Shown: positions 1 to 7,877, numbered from the stretch's first letter. The stretch is 31,282 bases of DNA from an uncultured Rhodospirillales bacterium (GCA_937926175.1 CALANV010000042.1:1-31282); one strand, 5' to 3'. Made by a program: numbers and translations. The notes: generated from the letters alone by a model not told the origin.

Positions 1-65
1 GGTTTGCTAAACCGCTGTACGGGTGAAAGCCCGTACCGTGGGTTCGAATCCCATCCCCTCCGCCA
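1..65 (+). tRNA. tRNA-Ser(GCU), 3' part; 5' end lies outside the window
   Basis: The window opens inside the anticodon arm. The loop TTGCTAA closed by GGT/ACC puts the anticodon at GCT, which reads AGC/AGU serine codons. A long variable arm (stem GTACGGG / CCCGTAC around positions 17-37) is the class II hallmark of tRNA-Ser. The T arm GTGGG-TTCGAAT-CCCAT follows, then the acceptor 3' strand CCCCTCC (55-61), discriminator G62 and an encoded CCA (63-65). The D arm and 5' acceptor strand are missing only because the window starts here. The 3' end of tRNA-Ser genes is a common integration site, which fits the lower-GC gene that follows. Confidence 0.95.
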
Positions 66-333
66 TCTCCACCATGTGTGGAAATTCAACAAAACCAACT
101 GGTCGGGCGGGGAGTCCTTTGAGACTCCCGCCAACGCATTCCACGAACGCGCCTTGCGTTACGGTGGATACATTTTGTTCCACTGATTGAGCTTCCATGA
201 CAAAGCCGATGTGTCCTGGCGCCACCCTGTTCGAACGGTGACACAACGGCGCTGCACGCCAACACCAATCGCTCCTCCTCGCTGTGGGGGGTATTCCGCT
301 ACGATATGGTCTGGGAGTGCGGTAGGGAGACCG

Positions 334-1500
334 ATGCCTGATAACAAGCGACAATACTGGCTCGATCTGTTCACGTATCAAACGTGGCAAGAGTTCTTGG
401 CTGCCGGCGGCAATGTGTCGGGCTTTCGCGAAAATCGGTGGAAATCCGTCCAGGCGATGCGCCCCGGCGACATCTTGCTCTGCTACTTGACGGGTGTTTC
501 TCGTTGGATCGGCCTTCTCGAAGTGACGGGGCCGGCATTCCAGGACAACAAGCCAATCTGGAAGGACAATGAGTTTCCAGCGCGTGTACCGGTGAAAGTT
601 CTCGCACAGTTGGAGCCGCTTACCGCGGTACCGATCGTTTCGATGAAAAACCAGCTGTCGTGCTTCCAGAATCTGAAGAACCCGCACGCCTGGACCGCCT
701 GGTTTCGCGGTTCACCTGCAAGGTGGTCGGACGCAGACGGCGAAGTCGTGTATGCGGCTGTCATGGAGGCCGTACAGAATCCGGTTCCGCGGCCGTTCGA
801 TCCCGCGAAGCTCGCCAAGGTGCCGCCCATCCTGAAAACCGAGTCCGGCAAGTCGGTCGTCATTCCCGACCGCGACGAGCCTGAGACGGAGGGAAAAACC
901 GCATCTCAATCGCCCGCGCCAACTGCGAACGCTTCGGCGGACCAAGAAGGGGAGAGCGAGCACACGGAAATCCAGTGGTTGCTACTCAAACTCGGCAACG
1001 ACATGGGGCTGGATGTTTGGGTTGCGAAGAACGATCGGCACAGGAGCTACAAGCACAGGAGCTACAAGGGGTATGCCTTCACTTCGTTGCCACGGCTGAG
1101 GCCCTCGTTGCCGATGCAGTTGAATGAAGCGACCAAGAGGACGATCGAGCTTATCGACGTCGTTTGGTTGAAGGGCAATTCGATTCTTGCCGCATTTGAG
1201 ATCGAAAGCACGACTCAGATCTTCTCGGGGTTGCTGAGATTGTCAGATCTCATTGCGACCCAGACTCACCTAGCGATCCCGCTCTACATCGTCGCGCCCA
1301 GTGAACGACGGAACAAAGTGAAAGCCGAAGTAAATCGGCCTACGTTCGAGCGGCTCGATCCGCCGATGAAGGAGATGTGCAGTTTCATTTCGTTCGAGGA
1401 ACTCCGGGCCAAGGTGAAATCGGTTGCAGAGTTCGTTCAGCATCTCAAGCCGGACTTCATCGATTCGTTTGCAGAGAGCTGCATCATCGAGGAAGTGTAA
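334..1500 (+). CDS. EVE-like domain fused to PD-(D/E)xK-like nuclease; probable modification-dependent restriction enzyme
   Basis: The protein has 388 residues. Residues 7-150 read like an EVE/PUA-fold domain: YWLDLFTYQTW at the start, RPGDILLCYLTG (43-54) and IGLLEVTGPAFQD (59-71), the layout of EVE domains that read modified bases. A low-complexity proline/serine/glutamate linker (about 165-208) leads to a second domain (209-388) with ELIDVVW (272-278) and AAFEIES (286-292). Asp275 with Glu289/Glu291 fits the D...ExE variant of a PD-(D/E)xK core. EVE-nuclease fusions are known as type IV-like restriction systems; the role here is inferred. ATG 334 is chosen because GGTAGGGAGA sits just upstream and the EVE domain begins at once; the same frame is open back to 187 but shows no domain there. 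Base composition is visibly less GC-rich than the rest of the window and a tRNA lies 268 bases upstream, both fitting acquisition by transfer. Confidence 0.75.
   Translation: MPDNKRQYWLDLFTYQTWQEFLAAGGNVSGFRENRWKSVQAMRPGDILLCYLTGVSRWIGLLEVTGPAFQDNKPIWKDNEFPARVPVKVLAQLEPLTAVPIVSMKNQLSCFQNLKNPHAWTAWFRGSPARWSDADGEVVYAAVMEAVQNPVPRPFDPAKLAKVPPILKTESGKSVVIPDRDEPETEGKTASQSPAPTANASADQEGESEHTEIQWLLLKLGNDMGLDVWVAKNDRHRSYKHRSYKGYAFTSLPRLRPSLPMQLNEATKRTIELIDVVWLKGNSILAAFEIESTTQIFSGLLRLSDLIATQTHLAIPLYIVAPSERRNKVKAEVNRPTFERLDPPMKEMCSFISFEELRAKVKSVAEFVQHLKPDFIDSFAESCIIEEV
1039..1068 (+). repeat. Perfect 15-bp tandem duplication inside the EVE-nuclease gene
   Basis: CACAGGAGCTACAAG occurs twice in direct tandem (1039-1053 and 1054-1068). 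It adds five residues (HRSYK-HRSYK, residues 236-245) without shifting the frame. It falls between the first helix of the nuclease-like domain and its acidic core. The two copies are identical, so the event is recent or copied from a recent source. Confidence 0.95.
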
Positions 1501-1873
1501 GGCCCTGCATCTGCGTTGTCGGTTCGATAATTTGGCGGAGCATACAGCACAGCCGATGAAAACCCATGACAACTTGCCCGAGGGATCTCTAAAGCCCTTG
1601 TGGAGGTAACCATCAAGTTCAGCAAGGCGAGTACTTTCTTGAGTTCGCAGTGAATCGCCTTCAAGAAGAAGGCTTTGATTAAACCTTCCAAGATGTTGAA
1701 GGTAATTTGCCGCGCTAAGAAGCTCTGCAACGAAACCAGGGAGATGTAGTCAGCAATACGCTGTCGGTCAGAAGCAGCGAAGATCGCTCGAAATCATCTT
1801 CTGCCTGTCGCACGCACGTTGTTTCGATGCGCGGTGCCAGATTAGGTGCCGGGTTACAGGAGGCTGAGCCGGT
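1501..1873. other. Gene-free, lower-GC stretch after the EVE-nuclease gene
   Basis: I see no gene I can support here. Base composition resembles the preceding nuclease gene rather than the transporter that follows, so the stretch probably belongs to the same imported segment. One plus-strand frame between about 1600 and 1750 reads as a lysine-rich peptide interrupted by a stop codon, which could be a decayed fragment, but it matches no family I recognise. No clear terminator hairpin with a T run is visible. Confidence 0.5.
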
Positions 1874-3043
1874 CTACGGCGCTGCGCGGCGGGCGAGGTG
1901 CTTCAGGAGACGCATCACGGGGCCGCGCGCGGTCTCCAGCGTGAAGCCGCAGACGAGCGCAACCGCGGGATTGACGAGCACGGTCAGCGCCGCGGTCAGC
2001 CCGATCGCGGGCCAGCAGGCGGGGCGCGCATCGAACAGCCGCCGCGAGCGCGCAAGGTCCGCGCCGGTGATCAGCAGCAGGACGCCGACCGCCGGCAGCG
2101 GAATCAGGCCGAGGAGCCCGGCGGCCGCGTCCGCAAAACCGAGCGCGAGGACGAGCAGCAGCGCGCCCAGAAGGACCGGCGCCAGCCCGGTTCGCGCACC
2201 GAAGCGATACTGCGCCTGAACGCCGCCGGCCCCGTGGCACATCGGCATCGCGCCGAAGGGCGCCAGCACCAGATTCGCGATGCCGGTCGAAATCGTCAGG
2301 CTGCGTTCCGTGGCCCGCGCGGCTGCCTGCGGGAACAGGTCGCGCGACAGCGCCGCGGTGACGATCACCGCATTGGTCAGCGTCATGGGAAGCTGCGGCA
2401 GAACGGCGCGTTCGAAGGCGCGCCATACCTCGTCCCACGCGGGCAGTGCCGGCGACGGCCAGTGCCAGCCGAATGCGATGCGATCCGGTATGGTGACGAT
2501 GCCGATGGCATGGCCAAGGATGGCGGCGGCGATGAGCGTGATCAGCGCGGCCGGGCAGCGCGGCACGCACATCAACGCGAGAAGGGCGGCCAGCACGACC
2601 AGGCCGAACCATGGACGTTCGCCCATCAGGTCGAGGCCGAGAACCGCCATCGTCAGGCCGAGACCGAGCTGCAGCCCGGCGGTGACGGATTGCGGGATCA
2701 GCCGGGCCACGGGCCCGATCACGCCGGTCAACCCAAGCGTGAGCATGAGCGCGCCGAGCAGCAGGCCGGCCGCCGCAAGCTCGCCGGCCCCGATCTCGCC
2801 CGTCAGGAGCACGGCGCCGACGACTTTCATCGGCTGTACGGCCATCGGCATGCCGTAGAAGAGGCCAGCAGCCATGAGGAAGGCGCCGAACCCGAGCAAT
2901 ACGCCCGCCGGTGCGAGCCCTGCGACTGTCATCGCCCCGAGCGCATAAGGCAGCAACGTGCCGAGATCCCCGCAGGCGCCGCCGAGCTCGCCGACCCAGC
3001 ATCGCGCGGGCTTGTCTCGATCTGGTCGTACGGGCGCCTCCAT
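1874..3043 (-). CDS. MOT1-family molybdate/sulfate transporter
   Basis: A 389-residue, very hydrophobic protein with about ten to twelve membrane segments. It carries both signatures of the MOT1 branch of the SulP-like transporters: VQPMKVVGA (residues 69-77) and PMCHGAGGVQAQYRFGARTG (267-286), plus GDLGTLLPYALG near the start. MOT1 proteins are high-affinity molybdate importers in plants and algae; bacterial members are usually called putative sulfate/molybdate transporters, so the substrate is inferred. ATG 3043 is chosen because GGTAAGG lies eight to fourteen bases upstream and the transporter begins straight away; the frame is open further upstream to 3232 but shows no homology there. It stands alone, with no partner gene next to it. 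A complete modABC set at the other end of the window serves the same metal. Confidence 0.85.
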   Translation of the reverse strand: MEAPVRPDRDKPARCWVGELGGACGDLGTLLPYALGAMTVAGLAPAGVLLGFGAFLMAAGLFYGMPMAVQPMKVVGAVLLTGEIGAGELAAAGLLLGALMLTLGLTGVIGPVARLIPQSVTAGLQLGLGLTMAVLGLDLMGERPWFGLVVLAALLALMCVPRCPAALITLIAAAILGHAIGIVTIPDRIAFGWHWPSPALPAWDEVWRAFERAVLPQLPMTLTNAVIVTAALSRDLFPQAAARATERSLTISTGIANLVLAPFGAMPMCHGAGGVQAQYRFGARTGLAPVLLGALLLVLALGFADAAAGLLGLIPLPAVGVLLLITGADLARSRRLFDARPACWPAIGLTAALTVLVNPAVALVCGFTLETARGPVMRLLKHLARRAAP

Positions 3044-3585
3044 GATCGGGACCTTACCGCCTCCGGTGGAGCGGCGCCAAGGGTGGACCCGTGTCGCGAA
3101 ACCCGCGCGACTTACCTCGATAGGCGAGCTTCCGCATCGCGAATTCGATACCGGCGACCTCGCGGACCTCGATCTTGGCGGGAAGATCGACGAGGCCGCG
3201 CCGGCAGGATGCGCATCCGGCGATGCCGGCAATGGCTTAGTTATCCATCGGTCTCGCGCGCCGAGGCGAGCAAGAGGATCGCGCCTCTACTTTGACGGAT
3301 ACCCACTCCGATTCCGATGCCGTTGCGACACCGGTCGAGCTAGCTCGATCGGCTTCACCACCTTTGCCGTTGCGAACTTCAGCTTAGCGGCACGCCCGTC
3401 GATCATTCGAATGTTCAAAAGAAGACGTTGCTTAATAGTTGCTCGATATACGAGGATTTCACGCTGGCCCCGTGGGGACTGTGCCGCGTCCGTCGTTCGG
3501 AGAACGATACCACGATCGGCGTGCAACTCGGACTTTAGAGGATCTCTTGCAAGACGATCAACGATCCGGCCGCGATGGCGGCGCA
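3044..3585. other. Gene-free stretch between the divergent MOT1 transporter and histidine kinase
   Basis: About 540 bases between two divergently transcribed genes. A minus-strand frame (3287-3586) is open for 99 residues and the kinase frame is open back to a TTG at 3439, but neither shows a domain, a convincing ribosome site or a family I recognise. The stretch around 3400-3460 is AT-richer than its surroundings and is the likeliest place for promoters. I could not pin a promoter down. Confidence 0.4.
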
Positions 3586-5028
3586 ATGCCGCGCGGTGCG
3601 GATTTCCTTATCGGCGGTGGCGAGATGGGCGCGCGCATCCGCGCGTACGACTGGACCGCAACGCCGCTCGGGCCGGTCGAGCGCTGGCCGCAGAGCTTGC
3701 GCACCGCGATCAGCGTCATGCTGAACTCGAAGTTCCCGACCTACATGGCCTGGGGGCCCGAGCTGACGAGCTTCTACAACGATGCCTATCGACCGATCCT
3801 CGGCAGCAAGCCGGAGGCGCTCGGGCGGCCATTCCATGAAGTCTGGGCCGAGGTCTGGAACAGCATCGGCCCGATCACGCAGCGCGCACTCGCGGGCGAG
3901 GCGAGCTACTTCGAGGACATGCCCCTCGTCATGGAACGCCACGGGTACCCCGAGGAGACGTGGTGGACCTTCTCCTACAGCCCGATCTCCGACGAGAGCG
4001 GCGGCGTGGGCGGCATTCTGTGCTTCGTCCATGAAACCTCGGGGCGGGTTCTGGCCGAGCGGTCGGCGCGGCAGCTCGCGGCGATCGTCGAATCGTCGGA
4101 CGACGCGATCATCAGCAAGGATGTCAACGGCATCATCACGACGTGGAACAAGGGGGCCGAGCGGATCTTCGGCTACACCGCGAAGGAGGCTATCGGCAAT
4201 TCGATCCTGATCCTCATTCCCCCGGACCGCTACCACGAGGAGACCGATATCCTCACGCGCATCCGGCGCGGCAAGCGCATCGACCATTTTGAAACGGTTC
4301 GCCGGCGCAAGGATGGCAGCCTCGTCGACGTCTCGCTCACGTCCTCGCCGGTCAAGGACGGGCAGGGACGGATCATCGGCATCTCGAAAATCGCCCGCGA
4401 CATCACGGAACGCAAACAGGCCGAGGAGCGCCTCAGGCTGCTCGCGCGCGAGGTGGACCACCGCGGCAAGAACACGCTCGCGCTCGTGCAGGCGATCGTG
4501 CGCATGACCCGGGCCGAGACCGTACCGGACTTCGTCAGGATCGCCACGGGCCGCATCGGCGCGCTCGCCCGCGTCCATACGCTTCTCGCGGCGAGCTCGT
4601 GGCGGGGCGCCGATCTCCGGCAGTTGGTGGAGGAGGAGCTTGCGCCCTATGGGGCGAACGATGCGGCGCGGGTGAGGGTGGCGGGGCCGGACCTGGCGCT
4701 GCGGGCTTCCGCCGCACAGGCGCTTGCCATGGCGCTGCACGAGCTGGCGACGAATGCCGTCAAGTACGGTGCGCTGTCGGTACCGCATGGCGCCGTTTCC
4801 GTCCAATGGGTGTGCGACGGGCGCAGCGGGTTCACGCTCCACTGGTCGGAAACCGGCGGTCCGGCGGTATCGGCACCCGATCGAAGCGGCACGGGCACGG
4901 GGGTGATCGAACGCGCCGTGCGCAGTCAGCTCGGCGGCGAGGTGGACTTCGACTGGCGCGCCGACGGGCTCGTGTGCCGGATCGCCGTCCCGGCAAGTCA
5001 GCTCGCACAGGGCCGGTCGGTTGCATAG
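3586..5028 (+). CDS. PAS-PAS HWE-family sensor histidine kinase
   Basis: A soluble 480-residue kinase without membrane segments. Residues 14-155 form a first PAS-like sensor (starting GEMGARIRAYDWTATPLGP), and residues 160-283 a second PAS/PAC unit ending in DITERKQAEE. The kinase core begins at EVDHRGKN (289-296), with His292 as phospho-acceptor. The N box HELATNAVKYG (385-395) and WSE (420-422) give the histidine plus WxE pair that names the HWE family; the glycine motif GTGTGVIER follows. As in other HWE kinases the F box is absent. HWE kinases are frequent in Alphaproteobacteria and often sense light or general stress. The first PAS shows no GXNCRFLQ cysteine motif, so it is not a LOV photosensor. 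ATG 3586 has no good ribosome site; it is chosen from where the domain starts. No response regulator is next to it, so it is an orphan kinase. Confidence 0.88.
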   Translation: MPRGADFLIGGGEMGARIRAYDWTATPLGPVERWPQSLRTAISVMLNSKFPTYMAWGPELTSFYNDAYRPILGSKPEALGRPFHEVWAEVWNSIGPITQRALAGEASYFEDMPLVMERHGYPEETWWTFSYSPISDESGGVGGILCFVHETSGRVLAERSARQLAAIVESSDDAIISKDVNGIITTWNKGAERIFGYTAKEAIGNSILILIPPDRYHEETDILTRIRRGKRIDHFETVRRRKDGSLVDVSLTSSPVKDGQGRIIGISKIARDITERKQAEERLRLLAREVDHRGKNTLALVQAIVRMTRAETVPDFVRIATGRIGALARVHTLLAASSWRGADLRQLVEEELAPYGANDAARVRVAGPDLALRASAAQALAMALHELATNAVKYGALSVPHGAVSVQWVCDGRSGFTLHWSETGGPAVSAPDRSGTGTGVIERAVRSQLGGEVDFDWRADGLVCRIAVPASQLAQGRSVA

Positions 5029-5040
5029 CTGCCCAAGAAT

Positions 5041-5081
5041 GGCCGCGCGGGAATTGCGGCGAAGCGCCCGCCGGCGCGGCC
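5041..5081. terminator. Possible hairpin after the histidine kinase gene
   Basis: GGCCGCGC (5041-5048) and GCGCGGCC (5074-5081) are perfect 8-bp inverted arms separated by 25 bases, starting 12 bases after the kinase stop. There is no T run, so this is only a weak terminator candidate in a GC-rich genome. Confidence 0.25.
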
Positions 5082-5120
5082 GTGCGGCATCGCTGCGTGT
5101 GACAGATCAGAAGATGGCGA

Positions 5121-5520
5121 TCAGAGGATGAAGTCCGTGATGGTCAGATCGTAGTTGCCATCGAGCACGATCGCCCATCCGGTGACCGCGTCCGCGGACG
5201 AAATGTCTTGCCGCCGTCGTACCGGTACTCGATCTCGTTCGGACCGCCGTGGATGTGCGGGCCGGGGCCGGACGTCACGTCCGCGCTGAGATCGAGGTCG
5301 TCGAAGAATTTCTCGACCGCACGGTCGGGTGTCGAGTCGAACGTGAAGGCCTGATCGCGCTCGAGATCGGGCCGGGCATCGACGCGGGTTGACTTCGACC
5401 CGATCCGCGCTCTGCTCGAAGTCGGTGATCGACTCGCTTTCGGATGCGTCGCGCCACGTCGTGAAGAGGAACGTGTCCACCCCGGCACCGCCGGTCAGAC
5501 AATCGTCGTCCACGGCGCCG
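5121..5520 (-). pseudogene. C-terminal remnant of an RTX-type calcium-binding secreted protein, two frameshifts
   Basis: Reading leftwards, DDDCLTGGAGVDTFLF matches the RTX nonapeptide region and the entry into a serralysin-like C-terminus, followed by SESITDFEQSADRVEV. Sense then moves to a second frame (VDARPDLERDQAFTFDS ... GGPNEIEYRYDGGKTF) and returns to the first (ISSADAVTGWAIVLDG to the stop at 5121). The switches lie near 5388-5402 and 5195-5215, so the two indels cancel. The N-terminal part of the gene is missing: at about 5520 the remnant abuts a plus-strand fragment of an unrelated gene. Loss of the start and two indels argue that it is dead. It is distinct from the intact RTX gene at 6341, whose C-terminus is of another type. 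Confidence 0.65.
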
Positions 5521-5805
5521 GAGTCCCACGGCGATGTGCTTGCCATCTACGACGACGCCTTCCGGACCATTGACCTGCCTTGGAACTGGACTGGCGCGAC
5601 GCCGGTGGACAGCACGCGGCTCGTGCGCGAAATGGTGCACCATCTGCAGAACGTCGTCGGCATGATGTTCGCCTGCGCGGGCGCGCGCGAGAAGGACGCC
5701 TACCGGGCACAGCGCGCGTGGCTCGCGCTGTTCGGCCGCACGCCCGAACAGGAATTCGGGCTCGACCCGATGACGATCCTGCTTCGCACCAATTGCCTGT
5801 ACTGA
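5521..5805 (+). pseudogene. Truncated DUF6647-like protein (C-terminal half)
   Basis: From about 5521 the plus strand encodes a plausible protein end: DVLAIYDDAFRTIDLPWNW, then VREMVHHLQNVVGMMFAC, REKDAYRAQRAWLALFGRTP and a close with TILLRTNCLY. From memory this fits the C-terminal half of DUF6647-type proteins, in which the central motif reads HEMVHH, a putative zinc-protease-like HExxH. Here the first histidine is arginine (CGC, 5626-5628), one base from CAC. The N-terminal half is absent; the reading frame upstream runs into sequence that is the complement of the RTX remnant. A GTG at 5536 could start a shorter product of about 89 residues, but no ribosome site is evident. The family assignment is moderate. 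Confidence 0.5.
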
Positions 5806-5828
5806 ACGGCACCGGGGCGCGCCGCGCC

Positions 5829-5849
5829 GTCCCGCGCACGGCGCGGGAC
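5829..5849. terminator. Perfect 9-bp hairpin after the DUF6647-like fragment
   Basis: GTCCCGCGC (5829-5837), a three-base loop ACG and GCGCGGGAC (5841-5849) form a strong stem 24 bases after the stop codon at 5803-5805. No T run follows, so termination by this hairpin alone is uncertain. Confidence 0.35.
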
Positions 5850-5912
5850 CGGCGACGGACGCGGGACGGGCCGAATCGGCGACGGCCGCCATCGCGACCG
5901 GTGCCGATGGGA

Positions 5913-5972
5913 TCACGACACGATCATGAACGCTGCGACGGCCGCAACGGCGAAGAGAAGAAAGAACTCCAT
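5913..5972 (-). CDS. 19-residue hydrophobic small protein
   Basis: ATG at 5972 begins MEFFLLFAVAAVAAFMIVS followed by TGA. The whole peptide can form one membrane helix with a single acidic residue at the N-terminus. A strong Shine-Dalgarno, GAGGAG, lies five to ten bases before the ATG (CGAGGAGACTAC-ATG), and the codons are AT-richer than the flanks. These two facts make translation plausible although the frame is very short. No family is recognisable at this size; candidates are a small regulatory membrane protein, a type I toxin-like peptide or a leader peptide. No neighbour shares its strand closely: it lies between two remnants and the RTX gene on the other strand. Confidence 0.5.
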   Translation of the reverse strand: MEFFLLFAVAAVAAFMIVS

Positions 5973-6340
5973 GTAGTCTCCTCGGATCGACAGGAAATCG
6001 ATGCCCTTGGGCACGCGGGCCGGCAACGACGGACCGACATTCCATCGCGCCGGCGCACAGGGTAGCTTACCGTTAGCGGCCGATCGTGTCATCACAAGGG
6101 CAGGGACCGCCGGCGCGGTGATACAAGGGGCGGTCCGGCAACCGGCTGCCGGAAGAAGTCACCGCCCGCGCGGCTGCACCTGAAACATGTCCTGAGCGCG
6201 CGTGAAGCGCCCAGCTTGTTTGCGAATTCGGTTTACGGCTTCACGCCCGTGATACTCCACCAGATACGCACCGCGTTGCCTCGCTACCCGGTTAAATGGC
6301 GGATGCTGACGCCGCTGCGGCGTCCGACGGGAGGGAAGCC
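5973..6340. other. Gene-free stretch upstream of the RTX gene and the small peptide
   Basis: About 370 bases between two divergent starts. I see no coding frame with a domain. A small inverted repeat CCGGCA/TGCCGG lies near 6137-6154. The stretch should contain the promoters of the 19-residue peptide (minus) and of the RTX gene (plus), but no convincing -35/-10 pair stands out. Confidence 0.4.
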
Positions 6341-7726
6341 ATGGCAACGATCAACGGCACGCGCGAGAACGACCGGCTTCTGGGCACCCACGACGACGAT
6401 ACGATCTCCGGCTTCGCCGGCAACGACAGCTTGAACGGCGAACTTGGCGACGACCGTCTGTACGGCGGGGACGGAGACGACTGGCTGTTCGGATCCTATG
6501 GCGACGACTTCATGAAGGGCGATGCCGGTGCGGATGTGTTCGTTGCCGGCGCGACATACGGGCGCGACACGATCAACTGGATCGAGCTCGGGAAGGATCG
6601 CATCTGGCTGGAGACCTACGTTGCGAACAGCGTTGCGGACCTGTACCGCGAGGCGACCATTACCTCGGGCCGCGAATCCAACGGCGTGCGGTTCGTGAAG
6701 ATCGAGTGGCCCGAACTCGGCGAAGACGAGGATCCGTTCGGATGGTTCGAGGGCGACTCCCTCTACATCCGGAACATGACCGAGGACCGGCTCGCCGAGC
6801 ATCTCCAGATCCATAGCCTCGGGGTGACGCCGCCGCTCGAGATCACGGGCACGGCGGGTAATGACACGATCACCGGCATGTCCATGGGCGACACGCTGAT
6901 CGGCGGGGATGGTGACGACGAAATCCATGGAATGGGCGGCGACGACTGGATCGACGGCGAGCGGGGCAACGACACCATCATTGGCGGCTACGGTAACGAC
7001 ACGGTCTATGGCGGCCCCGGCGACGATCGGATCTGGCTCAGCGACCTCGATTTCGGCGACATCGATGATACGTACAACCTGGCATTCGGGGAGGCCGGCA
7101 ACGACATCATCCGCGGCGGTCTCAGATCCGACGACATTCGCGGCGGCAGCGGCGACGATTGGCTGATGGCTATCGATCTTGCGGCCGACGAAGCGCCGGA
7201 TCGTCTCTACGGAGAGGTGGGGAACGACACGCTGGAAGGCAGCAATCTCGATTATCTGGACGGCGGCGATGGCGACGACACGATCCATGTCTTCGATAAC
7301 ACCGGCATCAACGATCCTGACCGGACGATCGTCCTCGGCGGCAAGGGCAACGATACGATAACGCTGAACGGTATCGGCGCCGGGCCGGTCAGGATCGATG
7401 CCTATTGGGGCGACGACACGCTCGACCTGAGCAACATGGACACGTTGTTGGATTTGCGGACGTGGGACGATGGTCTCATCACCGGGTTCGAAAACCTCAG
7501 CCTGGAAGGCGACGGCGCGAGCGAGGTCACGCTCACGGCCGACGATGTTCGCGCCATGTCGGCGCGCGATCCGGATTTCCTGCGCTTAAGGGGCGAGACT
7601 GGCGACACCTTCCACCTCGTCGGTGCATGGCAGGATCGGGGGATCGTCGATGGCTTCCACGTCTATGCCAAGGACGGCGTCCAGGTGCTGGCCGAGCCCG
7701 ACGTGAACGTCGATTTCGTCGCCTGA
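6341..7726 (+). CDS. RTX calcium-binding protein, probably secreted by a type I system
   Basis: A 461-residue acidic protein without an N-terminal signal peptide. Two blocks of glycine/aspartate-rich nonapeptides (GGxGxDxUx) are visible: a first at about residues 15-60 (GNDSLNGELGDDRLYGGDGD) and a second at about 170-240 (DTLIGGDGDDEIHGMGGDD), with further scattered copies to about 360. Such repeats bind calcium and fold after export through a type I ABC channel. Between and after the repeats I recognise no enzyme domain. The C-terminus (VTLTADDVRAMS ... RGETGDTFHLVGAW ... GFHVYAKDGVQVLAE) is typical of bacterial RTX surface or matrix proteins and should carry the secretion signal. ATG 6341 follows GGGAGGGAAG with good spacing. 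No type I secretion genes are in the window. Confidence 0.85.
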   Translation: MATINGTRENDRLLGTHDDDTISGFAGNDSLNGELGDDRLYGGDGDDWLFGSYGDDFMKGDAGADVFVAGATYGRDTINWIELGKDRIWLETYVANSVADLYREATITSGRESNGVRFVKIEWPELGEDEDPFGWFEGDSLYIRNMTEDRLAEHLQIHSLGVTPPLEITGTAGNDTITGMSMGDTLIGGDGDDEIHGMGGDDWIDGERGNDTIIGGYGNDTVYGGPGDDRIWLSDLDFGDIDDTYNLAFGEAGNDIIRGGLRSDDIRGGSGDDWLMAIDLAADEAPDRLYGEVGNDTLEGSNLDYLDGGDGDDTIHVFDNTGINDPDRTIVLGGKGNDTITLNGIGAGPVRIDAYWGDDTLDLSNMDTLLDLRTWDDGLITGFENLSLEGDGASEVTLTADDVRAMSARDPDFLRLRGETGDTFHLVGAWQDRGIVDGFHVYAKDGVQVLAEPDVNVDFVA

Positions 7727-7848
7727 ACGCGGGTTCATAGCTTCGCGGCCGAAAATCCGCGTGGAACCCACGCTTCGAAATCGCCGTCGCGCACGATTCT
7801 TGTCTTGCAGCGATTCCGCCGTTGCACGCGCGAACGCGGGATTTCTAC

Positions 7849-7877
7849 TTGACGCTGCGGGGCACGTTCGTTAGCTA
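7849..7877 (+). promoter_or_regulatory. Possible sigma70-type promoter for the autotransporter gene
   Basis: TTGACG (7849-7854) and TAGCTA (7872-7877) are separated by 17 bases, about 85 bases before the autotransporter start. The -35 is good and the -10 poor, so this is a candidate only. Confidence 0.3.

Noticed and set aside
7..687. Long minus-strand open frame over the tRNA and the start of the EVE-nuclease gene
   Set aside because: It includes the antisense of the tRNA-Ser T arm and has no domain, start signal or codon bias; it is a shadow of the tRNA and of the real gene.
3287..3586. 99-residue minus-strand open frame upstream of the histidine kinase
   Set aside because: No recognisable domain, no ribosome site and arginine-rich composition expected of a random GC-rich frame; not called as a gene.
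5161..6045. Arginine/proline-rich open frames on both strands around the gene remnants
   Set aside because: They are typical GC-rich shadows without starts, domains or conserved motifs.
7759..7773. Hairpin GCGTGG-AAC-CCACGC after the RTX gene as a terminator
   Set aside because: The stem is only 6 bp and no T run follows; too weak to call.
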